Numbered from the stretch's first letter, positions 50,574 to 62,724 are shown. The stretch is DNA of 64,000 nt from Rachycentron canadum (GCA_038496675.1 CM076658.1:9219627-9283626); one strand, 5' to 3'. Program-made: numbers and translations. The notes: generated by a model from the letters alone, not told the origin.

Positions 50574-52994
50574 TTAAGCATTGCAGGATACGCTGTGGCT
50601 TATGTCGCCATTGATTCCAACCACTATGTTATTGCCCATTTCATTAGGAATGTCATAGATTGTGTCGTTGAGCATGTCATAGATTGTGTCATTAGGCATG
50701 TCGTATGTGGTGTCACTGCCGGTGTCACGGGCTCTGTCAGTTGCTGGCTCTGTGTGTGCAGAGGGGCTCGGTGGCTCCAGGACAGCCTTTCCTATTGGTC
50801 TGTTCTGCGGAGCAGCAGAGTTGCACATCAGACAGAGAAGAGAGGAGCAGTTCCAGAGGCCCTGGGTCATGTTGGAGGAGAAGAGCCGCCGGCATGGATG
50901 GCAGAACTGGTAGAAGACGAGCATGAAGAAGATGGCAATGGCGTAGGCTACGAGCAGCTGCAGCACCAGCAGGGGTGCACAGATGAACTTGTAGAAGTCA
51001 GTTTTATAGATGTACCACAGCAGAAGCAGTGAGGCATTCTCCACAAAGCGCAACATGTAGTACACAGCCATGCGATACCAGTTCTGGGACTTGTTGATGA
51101 GATCTGGGTCATTGAGTTTCACCTGCACAGCTGACCAGCAGAACATGTTGATTCCAGCGTAGAGGAAGGTGAGCAAGCAAAGCACAATGGTGGTTCCCAC
51201 CCGGGTCAGAGTTTTTTCAATATTCTCAGGGAATGGTGAGTGGCTCTGCCAGAACAGGATCCAGGGGTAGAGGAAGAAAACAAGGAAGTTCAGCAGAACC
51301 ACGGGCAGGACCCAGAGCTGCAGCACAGAGCTGAAAAGAACTAGGACCACCACACGGGTGGCAATCTCAAAACTCCTCCAAAGGAAAATGCACAGATAAG
51401 CCATGGGCCGGACGTCCACTTCATAGTCGTCATATTTGATCTTTATGGCCAGGATGTTGCAGCGCAGTGCTCCATACACAATGGAGAGGAGGGAGATCAC
51501 CATCAGTGTGCCTGACATTGAAAAAGAAAGGAATAAGGCATCCATCATCAGGTAAGACATTTCCTCAAGACAAGATGTTTTTATGAGAATAGGATGGACA
51601 GACAACCTGAAAACATAATGCCTCTGGCTCTGGCTGTCACCAGAGGCATAAAAAACTATTCAGGGCTATATAAAAAACAAAGTTTCGTTATTTATACACA
51701 CAAATACAGCATAAAATGCAAATATAATACAATCTGTTTATGTGTAAATGACTATTTCAGTGCCTTTTTCACTGAGTCTATATAACTGTAGATCGCTGTT
51801 GTCTTAGCTTGTCCCTGTATTATATGTAAATGAGGTGACATATTCATTGATGAGCAGTTTTTAGGGGTTAACCCAACATCGGGATGCTTATATGAAGACT
51901 GAGGCAGTTTGTGGTTGCTGTTATTATTCCTCCTGTCCATACTGGATCCCCAAGGAGGAGATTTTGTATTAAGGCTGTAACTGTGGATGAGAACCACTTC
52001 ATCTGTGTAACTCACATGACTGAAGCCTCATGTTATCCTCAGATAAACTAAATAAAAATTGTTTGTACATATGAGCAACTGGCTGTTATTTTATATCAAG
52101 TGAACCTAGCCTTTAAAGCCCTGAAGCTGAAGCACATACTGGCTCTTGATGCCCTAAGTGTGAAACATGATGTCAAGACTACAAGCAGCAGAGGAAATAA
52201 CACATGTACTGTATTTATAATCTCTTTTATTCAGTCCCAATTCAAAAACCAGATGTCCTCCATTGACTTTTCACTAAATCTCTCTCAGGAATAGAAATCC
52301 TGTTGCGTGCGCGCACACACACACGCACGCACGCACGCACGCACGCACACACACTTAGATGGGCTGACCCCAGATCTGCACCCATTGGCAGAGAGATTCA
52401 CCATTTTCCATCCTGTATATCAGAGTTACATAACGCCACTTTGACTCATGAAAACACCATGCTCTTATTTCCAATATGGCACCTTGATGGTCAGCCCGTA
52501 TCACAGTGGAGCTGTGGACTGGTGGCAGGCTGCAGGGAGTGGATCTAGCTGAAAGAGTCCAGAGACTCACCTCTACCAATGGACACTCCCTGCTGCAGGA
52601 CGCAGATGTAGAGCTGCAGGGTGAGCTGGGGGGCAGATCCCAGGAAGGCCTGAATGACAGAGGTGCGGGCGAAGGCTGCTCGGTGAGTAAACAGTTTCCC
52701 CTCCGCCTGCCCCACCTGCCGCTCAACCTCCTCAGACTGACCCCCGCGGGGCATCTGCTTCTTCCTGGTGATGCTGACATACGGCTCCTCCACTCGGCCC
52801 ACACTGCCATAGATGCAAAATGCCTCCAGACACCTGTAGTACAACAACATCAGGGGAACAGAGATCACAAGGAGCTGCAGACAGTTCTGATCGGTCGTTT
52901 AGATGAACAGATTTTCATTAACCGTTAATCTGAATGAATGAATCTGTTATTCAATTTAATTTACCTTATCAAAACAGAGGATGAATGCTGCTGT

Positions 52995-53030
<36 letters not shown>

Positions 53031-56000
53031 TTAAATGCCACATTTAAATGCTCCACATTCCCAGAGGTCAAATCTTCAAATAGCCTGTTTTTGAACCAGT
53101 TGTCTTCTTTATGAAGAGAAAACTAAAGTAAGAGTAACAAATCATGATATTTGAGGAAATGACACTTGATTTGGCCATTTTCTATTGATTGTGACTAATC
53201 AATTAATAACTTTCAAATAAAAAATACATGTCAATCATAATCAATTACTTGTTTTGGCACTAACTCAGTAACAATAACATACTGCACATCAGCCTAAAAG
53301 GTAATTTTTCCATCTGAATAGAAACCACCATTTAGATTTCTGTTATTGTGAATATCTAAAGATCAGGTCAGTAACAGTGAGTCACAGTCAGCGGGTGAGA
53401 TACAAAAAGCACTTAAGTGCAGATGTGGGCAGACGGCCAGAGGTCGAGGCAGTGCTGTGTTGGTAAAGCGGTGCTGATAAACAGTGCCAATAAAATGGCA
53501 AGGCAGGGGGATTTAAGCCACAGGGGTGCTAAGAGACAGTCAGGCAGTGAACACACATACACAAACTCTCATTCAAGGTTGAAGTGATAAACATCAGTCC
53601 CATGCTCTGTCTCTGCAGAGTGAGGTCTTATGTTGATGTATTTGTGCGTCTTTGGGTGAAGGAGAAAGTGAAGGTTGCAAAAGAGACAGATTTTGAAGCT
53701 TGAAGCTGTTATAATTAATGTTTTTCAATAACACAATCACTCAGATTAATACTTGACTGTAAAAGAAGTTGCTCTCAATGACCCACAACAAATCTCAGTT
53801 TGTGGAGCATTTTAGTGACTTTCAGCTCAGATTTCTGGTTTCCAGCCTACAACTGTTTGGTTGGCTCACTGCTGACATGGCATCTCTTGAAGCTGCAGCT
53901 GTTTTTAGAAGAAAAGATCTATAAACTGACTGTACTCTTCCTGCTCAGCACCAAGCAGCTGACATACATAGTTAGCAACAAAGTCCAAAGACCAGAAACA
54001 GCACAAACCAGAAACACAGGAAATAAATGAATACAGCTGCTCCCTGTCTGTTAGATGAATAAACAGACGATTATTTGCTAACAAGTTCCTTATATCATTT
54101 GAGATGCCAGTGTTGTGTTTAAAGCCACCCTACTTGCAGGTTTAAAGATGTGTCATGACTCATATGTTTGATTTGTTGTTCCCCTCAAAAGTCAATTTCA
54201 CTACTTAAAATTGACCTCATTGGAAAATCTAGATTGTGTGAATATGCAAATATTTTTCAATAATGACATTTAACTGCTGAGCACAAGGAACTCCATGCTT
54301 CATGTACGTGCGCTGGAGTTTCATGTTTTAACATCACATTTTTACAAACTAGCCACAAAATTAACAAATTAACAAACAACCCAGAAGCAACAGTAAGTAA
54401 AACAGAATATAAGACCACTACCTGTTCAAAGGGAGCTTTTCCTCTTCACTGCTGCCAAGTGTTTACTCACTGTGGGAACTGTTGGGCTTCTCTCTATAAT
54501 ATTGTCAATTCCTTTTTTTCATATTTTTTTTTCTTTTTTTTCAGAGATAAAAACCTTCTTTCACACCTAACAGACAGATTAAACTCACTACAGTTCAGAG
54601 TAGTGAAAGAACAAATGATCACACAATGCACAGGCATGCAGAATTAGAGAGGGATAAAGAAAACAAAAATAAATAGATGAATGTGTTATAGCTGCTTTGA
54701 CACAGAATGATAAGTGTTGTTTCGGGCGGATGAGCCCAGGAAGAGGAAGTGTTGCTATGCTATGGGCAGTAGAGGCGGACATTCCCCCTCTGGTTGTGTT
54801 GTCAGAGATAAGGAGCCAGCAGCGACATGTGCTATTCTTAGATTTGCTCTTCACTGAGGAAAGATGTAGAAGAACAAGAATCACTCGAATCCACATTCGA
54901 AGAGGGAAGAAACCAGACAGGATCAGATTCACAGAGGCCACTGCTGCAAAACTGACATGCTGTGAGAGATATCAGTTCAGCCAGTTATATATATATATAA
55001 CAGTTTCTATCCAAGGCCAAGTTAACTATTCATATTCACAAGCTTAGGAGTGAAAAAATCATAATTAAATTAAGTCTATAGCTGCAATGAACTACTTTAC
55101 AATCACAATTTCTGTCAATGAATTAATGGATCAATAGTTAATTGAGAAAATTGGATTTGATTGCAAAAAATGCTCATCACTATTCCTTAAAACTTGATTT
55201 TGTCAAAACAACAGCCCAAACCAAAAAAAACACTGACTCTACAATGATGTGATTTCAGCTTTGAACCAGAGAGAAACCGGTATTTTACTGAAGACTTAAC
55301 TGATTATTCAGTTATCAAATCAGCAAACTGTTGTAGTGGTATGTTCACTTAACTGATGATGATGGAAATCAGCAAATATTCACATTTCAGCAGTTGGAAA
55401 CTGTGGAGTTAAATAATTTTAGAACAGCACCATTTTTCAAAGACTGGATAATGTGCTGGTAGAGATGACATGAGTCAACGCTCAGTAGATTAAAAAGGTA
55501 AATTGGGAGATTTGCTCCTTTTTTGTACAAGGTGGGAAAAGTGCTTATTTACATATTTAGTTTAGTTACCTACCTGCTGCTGGTGACCTAAATATTTAAA
55601 TAGCAAAAAACTACTTATCACAATTATCCTTAAAAACGCTGACTGTCTACCAATCTACGTGTTTCCATTTGGACCAGAACCAACTACTATTTCCATTATT
55701 GATTCATCTAAAAACACCAAATTGATTTCTTAAAACTAACTTTGTCAAACTACCAACCCCACACTTACATAGATTCAGTTTACTATGATATAAAGAAAAG
55801 CAGCACATTCTCACATCTGAGAGGGTGAAATAATCAAATCTTTGCCCCCTAAAAATTACAAAAATAGTGACTGATTACTTTTCTGTTAATCTACAAAATC
55901 GATAAATGGACAAATTGTTTCAGCTGTAGGTTGCACACTTCAGGGGATGGGTAGTTTGGTTATTTAGTAACTTATCTATCTGTGTGGACAAAAGGGAGGG

Positions 56001-56905
56001 TCTGTTGATTCAGGATTAGTCTCAAATTCCTATAGTGGAGGCAGATGGTCCAGCCAGACCAAGGCAGGGCTCACACAGGGAAAGACCGGGGCTATTACAG
56101 TTTGAAGCTGCTGTGCACAGATGTTTAAAGGTTCCTTCAGTCGCCCAGTGGCAATGTAAGTATGTAAATCAGCTTCCTCTTGTGCTTGAGTGATTTCTCG
56201 TCTCTTCAGACAGAGCAGTCATGAATAAATCAGACACAGCTCGGCCTGTGAGATCTTGGCCTGGAGGTGATCAAACTGGGAGACGGATGAGGTTTTGCCC
56301 CCACAGTTGTGTTGGTATATAGAACATATCGATGACCCGTGGGAGAAGCTATTGATCAGCCTTTCATTTCCGTGCTGAATGGCACAGACATACATTCAAC
56401 GCATCAGCATGTTTGCGGCCAGTTAAGAGACAAAAGGGGAAATAAAAACAACAGCATGTGCGCAATGCATTCATCAAAGCATCCATAAGCAGCTTATGTG
56501 CACACAGGCCGGACATGTTTTAACGAGATAAATCACCCGAGGGCCCGACACATGTGCCTAAAAACAAACGTTTTTATGGCCTGGCACGAAACGGTGTTTG
56601 TGTGTGTGTGTGGGGGCACAAACATGAGTGAAACACAGAGATAAACAAGTCACCACTGACCTGACGATGGGTCCGAGCTGCAGGATATGCAGCAGCAGGA
56701 TCAGCGGTCTGTCCCTGCTCAGGTCCCGGTGGATGAAGGTGAGGGTCAGCTGCACGAGCACGGACGGTACGAGCGTGAAGAGGAGCGTGAGCCCCTGCCA
56801 GATCTGGTCTCCGGCGGAGCGGTACGTGGAGCTGAGGTAGAGCGCTGCCGTGGTCTCGGCCGTGAACAGGGACACCGACACAAAGATGGAACTGGGGAGT
56901 CGCAT
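50574..56905 (-). CDS. xk: XK membrane protein (Kell-associated, XKR family)
   Basis: Three exons (56905-56661, 52833-52571, 51511-50574) total 1446 bases, 481 codons plus stop; human XK is 444. Exon 1 starts MRLPSSIFVSVSLFTAETTA. Exon 2 contains EEPYVSITRKKQMP and QAFLGSAPQLTLQLYI. Exon 3 contains SLLSIVYGALRCNILAIKIK, WILFWQSHSPFPENIEKTL and FICAPLLVLQLL. About ten hydrophobic segments are predicted. The XKR family includes phospholipid scramblases; mammalian XK binds VPS13A and, by a disulfide, Kell. The cysteine in FICAPLL is the counterpart of human Cys347 by my alignment from memory. The extra length is a C-terminal tail with a tyrosine repeat. Intron 1 is 3.8 kb. Closest alternative: XKRX, less similar. 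Confidence 0.95.
50640..50720 (-). repeat. xk: In-frame 24-base tandem repeat in the xk tail
   Basis: Three imperfect 24-base units encode DTTYDMPN, DTIYDMLN and DTIYDIPN in the cytoplasmic C-terminus. Mammalian XK has no such repeat as I remember it. Confidence 0.85.
52312..52350. repeat. (CA)n/(CGCA)n microsatellite
   Basis: CA and CGCA units in xk intron 2, about 220 bases inside the intron from exon 2. Confidence 0.9.
52998..53030. repeat. (CA)n microsatellite
   Basis: About 16 CA units in xk intron 1. Confidence 0.93.
55070..55930. repeat. AT-rich dispersed repeat E, cluster of two degenerate copies
   Basis: Copy one at about 55070-55330 ('atggatcaatagttaattga', 'gatgtgatttcagctttgaa'). 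Copy two at about 55740-55930 ('agattcagtttactatgata', 'aatcgataaatggacaaatt', 'gtttcagctgtag'). Another fragment is at 53160-53270. All lie in xk intron 1. Bounds approximate. Confidence 0.5.
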
Positions 56906-57600
56906 CCTCGATCACTCCGCCATTTGGGGAATGCGGCGCGCTGCTTCCCTCCGGGTCCGTTCATCCATAACGTTTCCACCGAGTCTGTCGGTCTCCCGCA
57001 GAAGACGGGGCGGCGTTGTGTTGGGGGCACGCCGCCACCGCAGCAGAAGACAGTTGGGGGGCGGGAGGGGGGGNNNNNNNNNNNNNNNNNNNNNNNNNNN
57101 NNNNNNNNNNNNNNNNNNNNNNNNNNNNNNNNNNNNNNNNNNNNNNNNNNNNNNNNNNNNNNNNNNNNNNNNNNNNNNNNNNNNNNNNNNNNNNNNNNNN
57201 NNNNNNNNNNNNNNNNNNNNNNNNNNNNNNNNNNNNNNNNNNNNNNNNNNNNNNNNNNNNNNNNNNNNNNNNNNNNNNNNNNNNNNNNNNNNNNNNNNNN
57301 NNNNNNNNNNNNNNNNNNNNNNNNNNNNNNNNNNNNNNNNNNNNNNNNNNNNNNNNNNNNNNNNNNNNNNNNNNNNNNNNNNNNNNNNNNNNNNNNNNNN
57401 NNNNNNNNNNNNNNNNNNNNNNNNNNNNNNNNNNNNNNNNNNNNNNGGGCTGGGCTGGGCTGGGGTGGGGGGGGGTTCACGGACAAGTGTTGTCCCGGGG
57501 AAGGACTGCGGGGGCGCAAGAGGCGCTGCGCTCTGCTGTGCGCACTGAAGCGCCTCTCAGCGAGAAGACCAGGCCCTGCACACTGTTATGTAGTTTTTAT
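56906..57600 (-). promoter_or_regulatory. xk: xk CpG-rich promoter and 5'UTR, interrupted by a gap
   Basis: CG-dense sequence immediately upstream of the xk start, with long G tracts on both sides of the gap (ggggggcgggaggggggg before, gggctgggctgggctggggt after). Transcription start not determined. Confidence 0.6.
57074..57446. other. Assembly gap (373 N) in the xk promoter
   Basis: A run of N flanked by G-rich sequence. Open frames spanning it are artefacts. Confidence 0.98.
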
Positions 57601-58439
57601 TTTGTGCAAATAGGACAACATGCTTATTTTTGATCGGTGGTATTTTGGTTTAGTTTATCTCTGTCGAAAAAACAAAACAAAACACATAACACATATGTGC
57701 CAACATGAAGAAAACCGATTAAGCTCAAAATGAGACGTGAGGATGTAGATACAACACAACACAACAAACTATATGACACATTGCCTCCAGTCTTCATAAT
57801 AAACACTGTCTTCTGCAGACTGAGGTGAAGGATGTGACTTGGAGAGAGACGGAGGGAGAGAGGGAAAGAGAGAGAGAGAGAGTAGCCCATCCATCCATCT
57901 CTCCACTTTCCATTTTAAGAAAATGAATTAAGGGGAGAATTTAGATCAAGAGGAGCCCAAAATAAACTGTTTCTGGCCATGTACACATCTATGACCTGTC
58001 TTATTAATGAGGTGGGCACTAACCCAGTCAAACAAAGTGGCTTGAGAAAAGGTTCATTTTTTTAACTTCATGTTAGAGAGAGAGAGAGAGAGACAACCTC
58101 TGACCAGAATATAAAATGAGCAAATGCAAATGATTGGAAATTACATAGTGTATCAGCATAAAGAAAACCACGATTCTATCTTTATAGCAATTACTGCAAA
58201 AGCATTGAAAATAGTGTCTATTCAGATAAACCTAAAGCATCTATAATAATGTCACACCACTAAGTTTACAGTTCACTGATTCTTAGTCTTTGTGGATCCA
58301 TTGCTAATACATCCCGTCAGTGTCAGTGAGTGTTATAAACTTAAACTATAATAATCACATCCCTCAGGTGTCTCTCATTCAGTCAAATGGACCAGCGCCA
58401 TGTTTCGAAGCAGTCACGTGATCACACGTCACATTACTA
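57601..58439. other. Intergenic upstream of xk
   Basis: Contains GA microsatellites at about 57867-57882 and 58076-58093. No coding region seen. Confidence 0.6.
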
Positions 58440-58655
58440 ACCGGAAGTACAGGCTCAAGTTCCGGTCGACTGATGGACCATAAAATATTGTTGTTGTTGT
58501 TTACTGGCTCCTCGGAGTCATGTGTCTCAGTGGACAACCTCTTGACTTCATTACTTTCCTGGTCGGACAATTGAACCAAGACTGGTCTGGTTTTACCAAG
58601 ATGGCGGACGCTACAAGCAGGTTGACACTGAACTGGCTTTTCTTCTCCTCGGTGC
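58440..58655 (+). promoter_or_regulatory. Orphan housekeeping-type promoter with possible first coding exon
   Basis: Contains two inverted ETS cores (accggaagta at 58440; aagttccggt at 58458), a CACGTG E-box near 58416 and a YY1-type start element (accaagATGGCGGAC, ATG at 58601). The reading MADATSRLTLNWLFFSS ends at a donor (tcg|gtgcgtgag after 58651, or gtgc|gtgagt after 58655) before an in-frame stop. I do not recognise the protein, and no second exon could be assigned. It could instead be the promoter of a non-coding transcript antisense to lancl3. Confidence 0.45.
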
Positions 58656-58984
58656 GTGAGTAACTTCATTGGTCCTTTATATTACACGCACATCTTCATT
58701 GTTGACCAGCTACAGTAGGTACAATTAATTAAGTTAGCTAACTTACTGTTCAGCCAGTGTTTTCTGCAAATGTTTTTAGCTCCACAGTTGTGGAGCACAT
58801 CACGAAATGCTAGCAAGGGTTAGCGCTGGTGTCTGGGTTGTTTTCTGTCTGGTGTACACAGGGTAACCTTATTCACTTGTGTCTGTTATACTGGGCTTCT
58901 TAAACCCAGCTAATTGAAAATGTAAAAGGTTCAATGATACTGTGTTGATTTTTTTTATTCTTATATTATTAGTTCTCCCTGTGT

Positions 58985-59195
58985 GAGCTTGGTTACTCTG
59001 GCTTCCTCCCAAAGTCCAAAGACATTCACATTTAGGTTGATTGGTGACTCTAATTTGCTTGTATTTGAATGGGTGTTTTTCTCTAAATGTTGGCCCTGCC
59101 ATAGACTGGCAGCCTGTCCAGGGTGTACCCTGCCCTCGCCCAATGTTGGCTGGGATTGGCTCCAGCGCCTCACGACCCTGACGGGTAAGGGATAT
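58985..59195 (+). repeat. Dispersed teleost repeat A, forward copy
   Basis: 'ggcttcctcccaaagtccaa', 'actggcagcctgtccagggt' and 'ggctgggattggctccagcg' match repeat A, in the opposite direction to the two other copies. It ends 'gacgggtaagggatatagat'. Confidence 0.75.
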
Positions 59196-59343
59196 AGATA
59201 ATAACAAACAGAGAGTAACAAACAGATGCAATGATGTTCATTTCTGGTAACGATAAGCAGCGTTTGCTCAAGTTTAGCGTGTTAGTCTGATCTGGGGTAA
59301 CTTCCTTGTGGATCAGCAGAAATTAATCTTGACTGGCTAAAAC

Positions 59344-59520
59344 CAGAAGTGGAGGAAGTATTCAGATTAAAGTAGTATTAACAACATGCTGTAGAAAAAA
59401 AAGTTTCAAGCAGAAGTCTTGCATTGAAAATATTAGAAGTATGTAAATTATAAACAGAAAAATGTAACTAATTAGGAAATGCAGATGACACATGTGACTG
59501 TTTTTTATTTACTGGATTAA
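59344..59520. repeat. MITE-like terminal fragment
   Basis: 'agtggaggaagtattcagat' through 'agtcttgcattgaaaatatt' resembles one end of a widespread fish MITE-like repeat as I remember it. Confidence 0.45.
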
Positions 59521-59689
59521 TGGTGATATAGTGATTGTGCTGTAAACATCTAGAATATGTTTGTTAGAAAGATTATCTGGCGGGACCTGCCATGTCAGAG
59601 ATACTCTGATTTATGTTTTCACATAAATCAAATGTTTGTCACTTTGTTAGAAGGCTTTTAAGACTCAAATAAACTATCCATCTTTTTAT

Positions 59690-61370
59690 TTTTCATCTGG
59701 ACACTTTATTAATAACAATAATCCTGTAGATTTTGTTGAGGACAGCTTTGACTGCAAATGCAAAAACAGCACATACACAGCTTATAAATCTTCCACAACA
59801 GGCACAGTTAGCGTTGGGAAACTGCTTTGGTTTGCTATTATTCACAGGTCTTTTTACAAACTTGAGCCACATATCAGAAACACTGCCCAAAGCATTTTCA
59901 GTTCCCAGTCTGCTCGGTCCTATCATATCGAAATGCTAGGAATTTAATTTTAAGGCCTCATTATCACATTTATGTAAAGAAATCCTCAGCTGACTGTAAT
60001 TTACAAGACTGACTTGAAAAATGTAGCATCTTGGAACTTACTGGAAGAAAAATCAAAATCTCACACTGACTACATGTTTTACCCTTTTGTTCTCAGCCTT
60101 CATCACAAACCTACAGTCTAATGTACTCATTCTTGTTCCACAGAGTCATAACACTGAATGTTGAACATATTAAACATCCCCATACTGTGTCTTACACAGT
60201 TTGAAATATCAAATGGATACAAACAGCTCTCATACAGATACAACCTAAGTTCAGATGTGTGAGTCAGTCATATTGCACAGCGCAAACAAAGTGAGACTAT
60301 TATTAGGACAGTAAACCACAGTTCTCTCCCTTAGCATCTGTTGGATGTAACACTCTACACAGTTTCAATATCAAAATCCCTCCATTATATTTATCATTAA
60401 AGGTGACAGCAATAACTTGAGAGATTATGTACCCTAAAGAGATAAACTCAAAGGTCTGCGATATGTGACTCTGAGCTGGTGAAGTGGTAGAAAAATTTTA
60501 AAGGCATTATGTGACACTTGTTTGTCTGTTTTTGTCTTGTGTGACTTGGGTGTGAGTGCCATTTACTTTAGCTGTTCGTGGTGCATGTGTTTCTGACCTG
60601 AGAGCAGCATCTTTCTAGAATCTGCTGCAGTTTCACTCACCATACAAGCAGGACCACATTTCAAAGCTCCCAATATTTTAGCGCAGAGGTTTTCAAAGTT
60701 TGAAAGTGTGCCCCCTCCCTCTCCTCACCATATAAAAACAGACACAATTTGATTTTTGATTTGTTTACATTGTGAGAAAACTTCTAAAGCTTTGGAGTGT
60801 CTTTGAATGACTTCCATGCAGAATTATAAACACATATCCTTGATAGTCATCAGGTATAACAATATCCTTATGAAATGTAGCACTGAATCCACACAGACAT
60901 GTTACACGTGTCCATGTGTTCAGATTTGCCTGGGTTATCGGAAAGAGAAGTGTGATTTTCTTTTTAACCTAAATTCACCTCACATAGTACTTTGTCATGT
61001 CTCTCCCTCCATGCCTCCCTTTAAATGAACCCTCATCTTCCTGGGGAGGTGAGCCTCACAGTTTGAAAACCCCTGCTTTTGTGCAATTGACTACATTGCA
61101 AATTGAAATGACAATCGACTATTTAACAGTAAGTGGAATGAAATCTGGTAAAGCCTGGAAGCTGAACATTCACTTTAGTACAGACACAAAACAACACCAT
61201 TTTTCTACTGCAACTGTACTCAAATGTGATTTTCTAAACCCCCAAACAAATACCATCCATCCCTCCACTCCAGCTCTGATCATTGTATCAATCCTGATTC
61301 TAAAGTTTCTACCAATCCAGCTCGTGGGATTTCAGAGGGAAGGAGTGATGTCTGTTCAGGTCAGTTCCAT
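59690..61370 (-). other. lancl3: lancl3 3'UTR
   Basis: Minus-strand non-coding sequence after the lancl3 stop. AATAAA signals on the minus strand at 59710-59705 and 59690-59685 give a probable end near 59670-59690. Confidence 0.55.
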
Positions 61371-62537
61371 TCACACAAAGACACTGAACAGAGGAAACTC
61401 TGACTGGTCCGGCTGCAGGAGATCAACCAGGAAGCAAACCGTCCCTGACAGGCCTTCAAACAGACTGTAGACACTGGTTACTGAGCGCGAGCCGGCTTTA
61501 AACTCCTCAGTGAAGAGGAACTCAGCAAACCTGTTGGGAGGTAAGAATAGTGGGGAGAAACAAGGGATGTAAGAATGAACTTCAACAAATACACACAAAT
61601 TAGACATGAAAGGGTTTTTCAGGCTCATTCTAATATTCATTTGGGCTCAATACTGCTTAAAATTGTCCGGTTCTTACAGCCATGCTAGCAGCTCTGTGAA
61701 GCTGTACTTAGGCACATAACACAGGAATGTGATAAACCAAAGGATTGGAGAGAGTGTCATTTGAATGTCATAGTAGTGCTTGATGTAAAGTTTATCATTA
61801 AAGTTACTAAGACTCATCCTCTATGACCAATTAATGTCTCTATAGCATATACATTACATGGAAATCCATTGCAAAGTGGTGAACTGACATAAGTAATTTA
61901 AAAAGAGTTTTCTGAGGTGAAAAAATAACCTCAGATCTTTTTAAAGAAAGACTACGGCCCTATGAGGAAGAGAAGACATGCAATGAAGAAGAGTTTGAGC
62001 GATTTCTTGCCTCTGAGCACGGTAGATGTATTTTGAGTTTCCTGTGAGCCGATACAGCAAGAGGAAGACATAAGCACTCCCTGCAACTCCGTGACAAATC
62101 CCAGGTCCTTTCTTCAGCAAACCTTTCTGCCACACAAGCTCCCCACTGCGGATGCACGTGTCCAGATATTGAGGCTTCTTATTGATCAGATACGCTTTTG
62201 CAAAGAGATACGCTACACCTGCATGACAAGATGGAGATGTGAATTTTACAGGGAGACAAGGTGCAAACGGCAGATTCAGAACAGCTGCTGAGAATCTGTG
62301 TTTTAACATGACGATGTGTATAAATAGTACTGTGTATACCCGGTGCTCCGTGGCACCAGTGCACCAGTTCATTCTCTCTCTCGATGATGGCACCCAGTTC
62401 TGCAGGCCAGTTACAGTTCTGCTCCTGATTCATGAGGAAATCGATGCTTTGCCACACCAGGTCCCTCTCTGCACCACTGAGCATGTCCTGGTAGCTCAGC
62501 AGCATCTGCAGCACCGATGAGAGGCCGTGGGCTGCAC
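61371..62537 (-). CDS. lancl3: LanC-like protein 3, C-terminal part (partial gene)
   Basis: Three exons (62537-62340, 62218-62011, 61530-61371) encode the last 187 or so residues; the N-terminal exons lie to the right of the window. Blocks include AAHGLSSVLQMLLSYQ, DFLMNQEQNCNWPAELG, ELVHWCHGAPG, AYLFAKAYLINKKPQYLDT, GPGICHGVAGSAYVFLLLYR and FAEFLFTEEFKAG, ending FPLFSVFV. The LanC zinc ligands (HWCHG and ICHG motifs) are intact. LanC-like proteins add glutathione to dehydroamino acids in proteins; activity for LANCL3 itself is less clear. The last intron has a GC donor (CAGAG|GCAAGA at 62010-62009) and a normal acceptor. Human LANCL3 ends in the same way as I remember it, which separates it from LANCL1 and LANCL2. 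Confidence 0.93.
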
Positions 62538-62724
62538 CTGATAAAGGGAGGGAGGAGGGAAATCACATGCACCCACCAACCAGCCATGCAACGAAGCACC
62601 ATGCCAGGCACACAAACAAACTATCCGAAGCAAACAAGCACAAACATTCAAAATGGACTACTGGAAGACTCTAAACTGTAGCTCACTATACATACGTGAC
62701 AGTTTTGTATATAATTAATAGTGT

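Noticed and set aside
50526..51032. Plus-strand open frame of 168 codons
   Set aside because: It is the mirror of xk exon 3. The minus strand carries the conserved XK sequence, and the repeat-like pattern on the plus strand is the reverse of the tyrosine repeat.
52506..52928. Plus-strand frame of 140 codons
   Set aside because: Antisense to xk exon 2, which has clear homology on the minus strand.
56687..57633. Long frames through the xk promoter
   Set aside because: They exist only because N codons were translated across the gap and because CpG-rich DNA lacks stops.
58379..58669. 96-codon minus-strand frame
   Set aside because: Runs through the orphan promoter; includes an Asn run from a GTT repeat, and its ATG is not in a promoter-proximal context.
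60997..61470. Plus-strand open frame of 157 codons
   Set aside because: Antisense to the last lancl3 exon and 3'UTR; no recognisable composition or splice structure.
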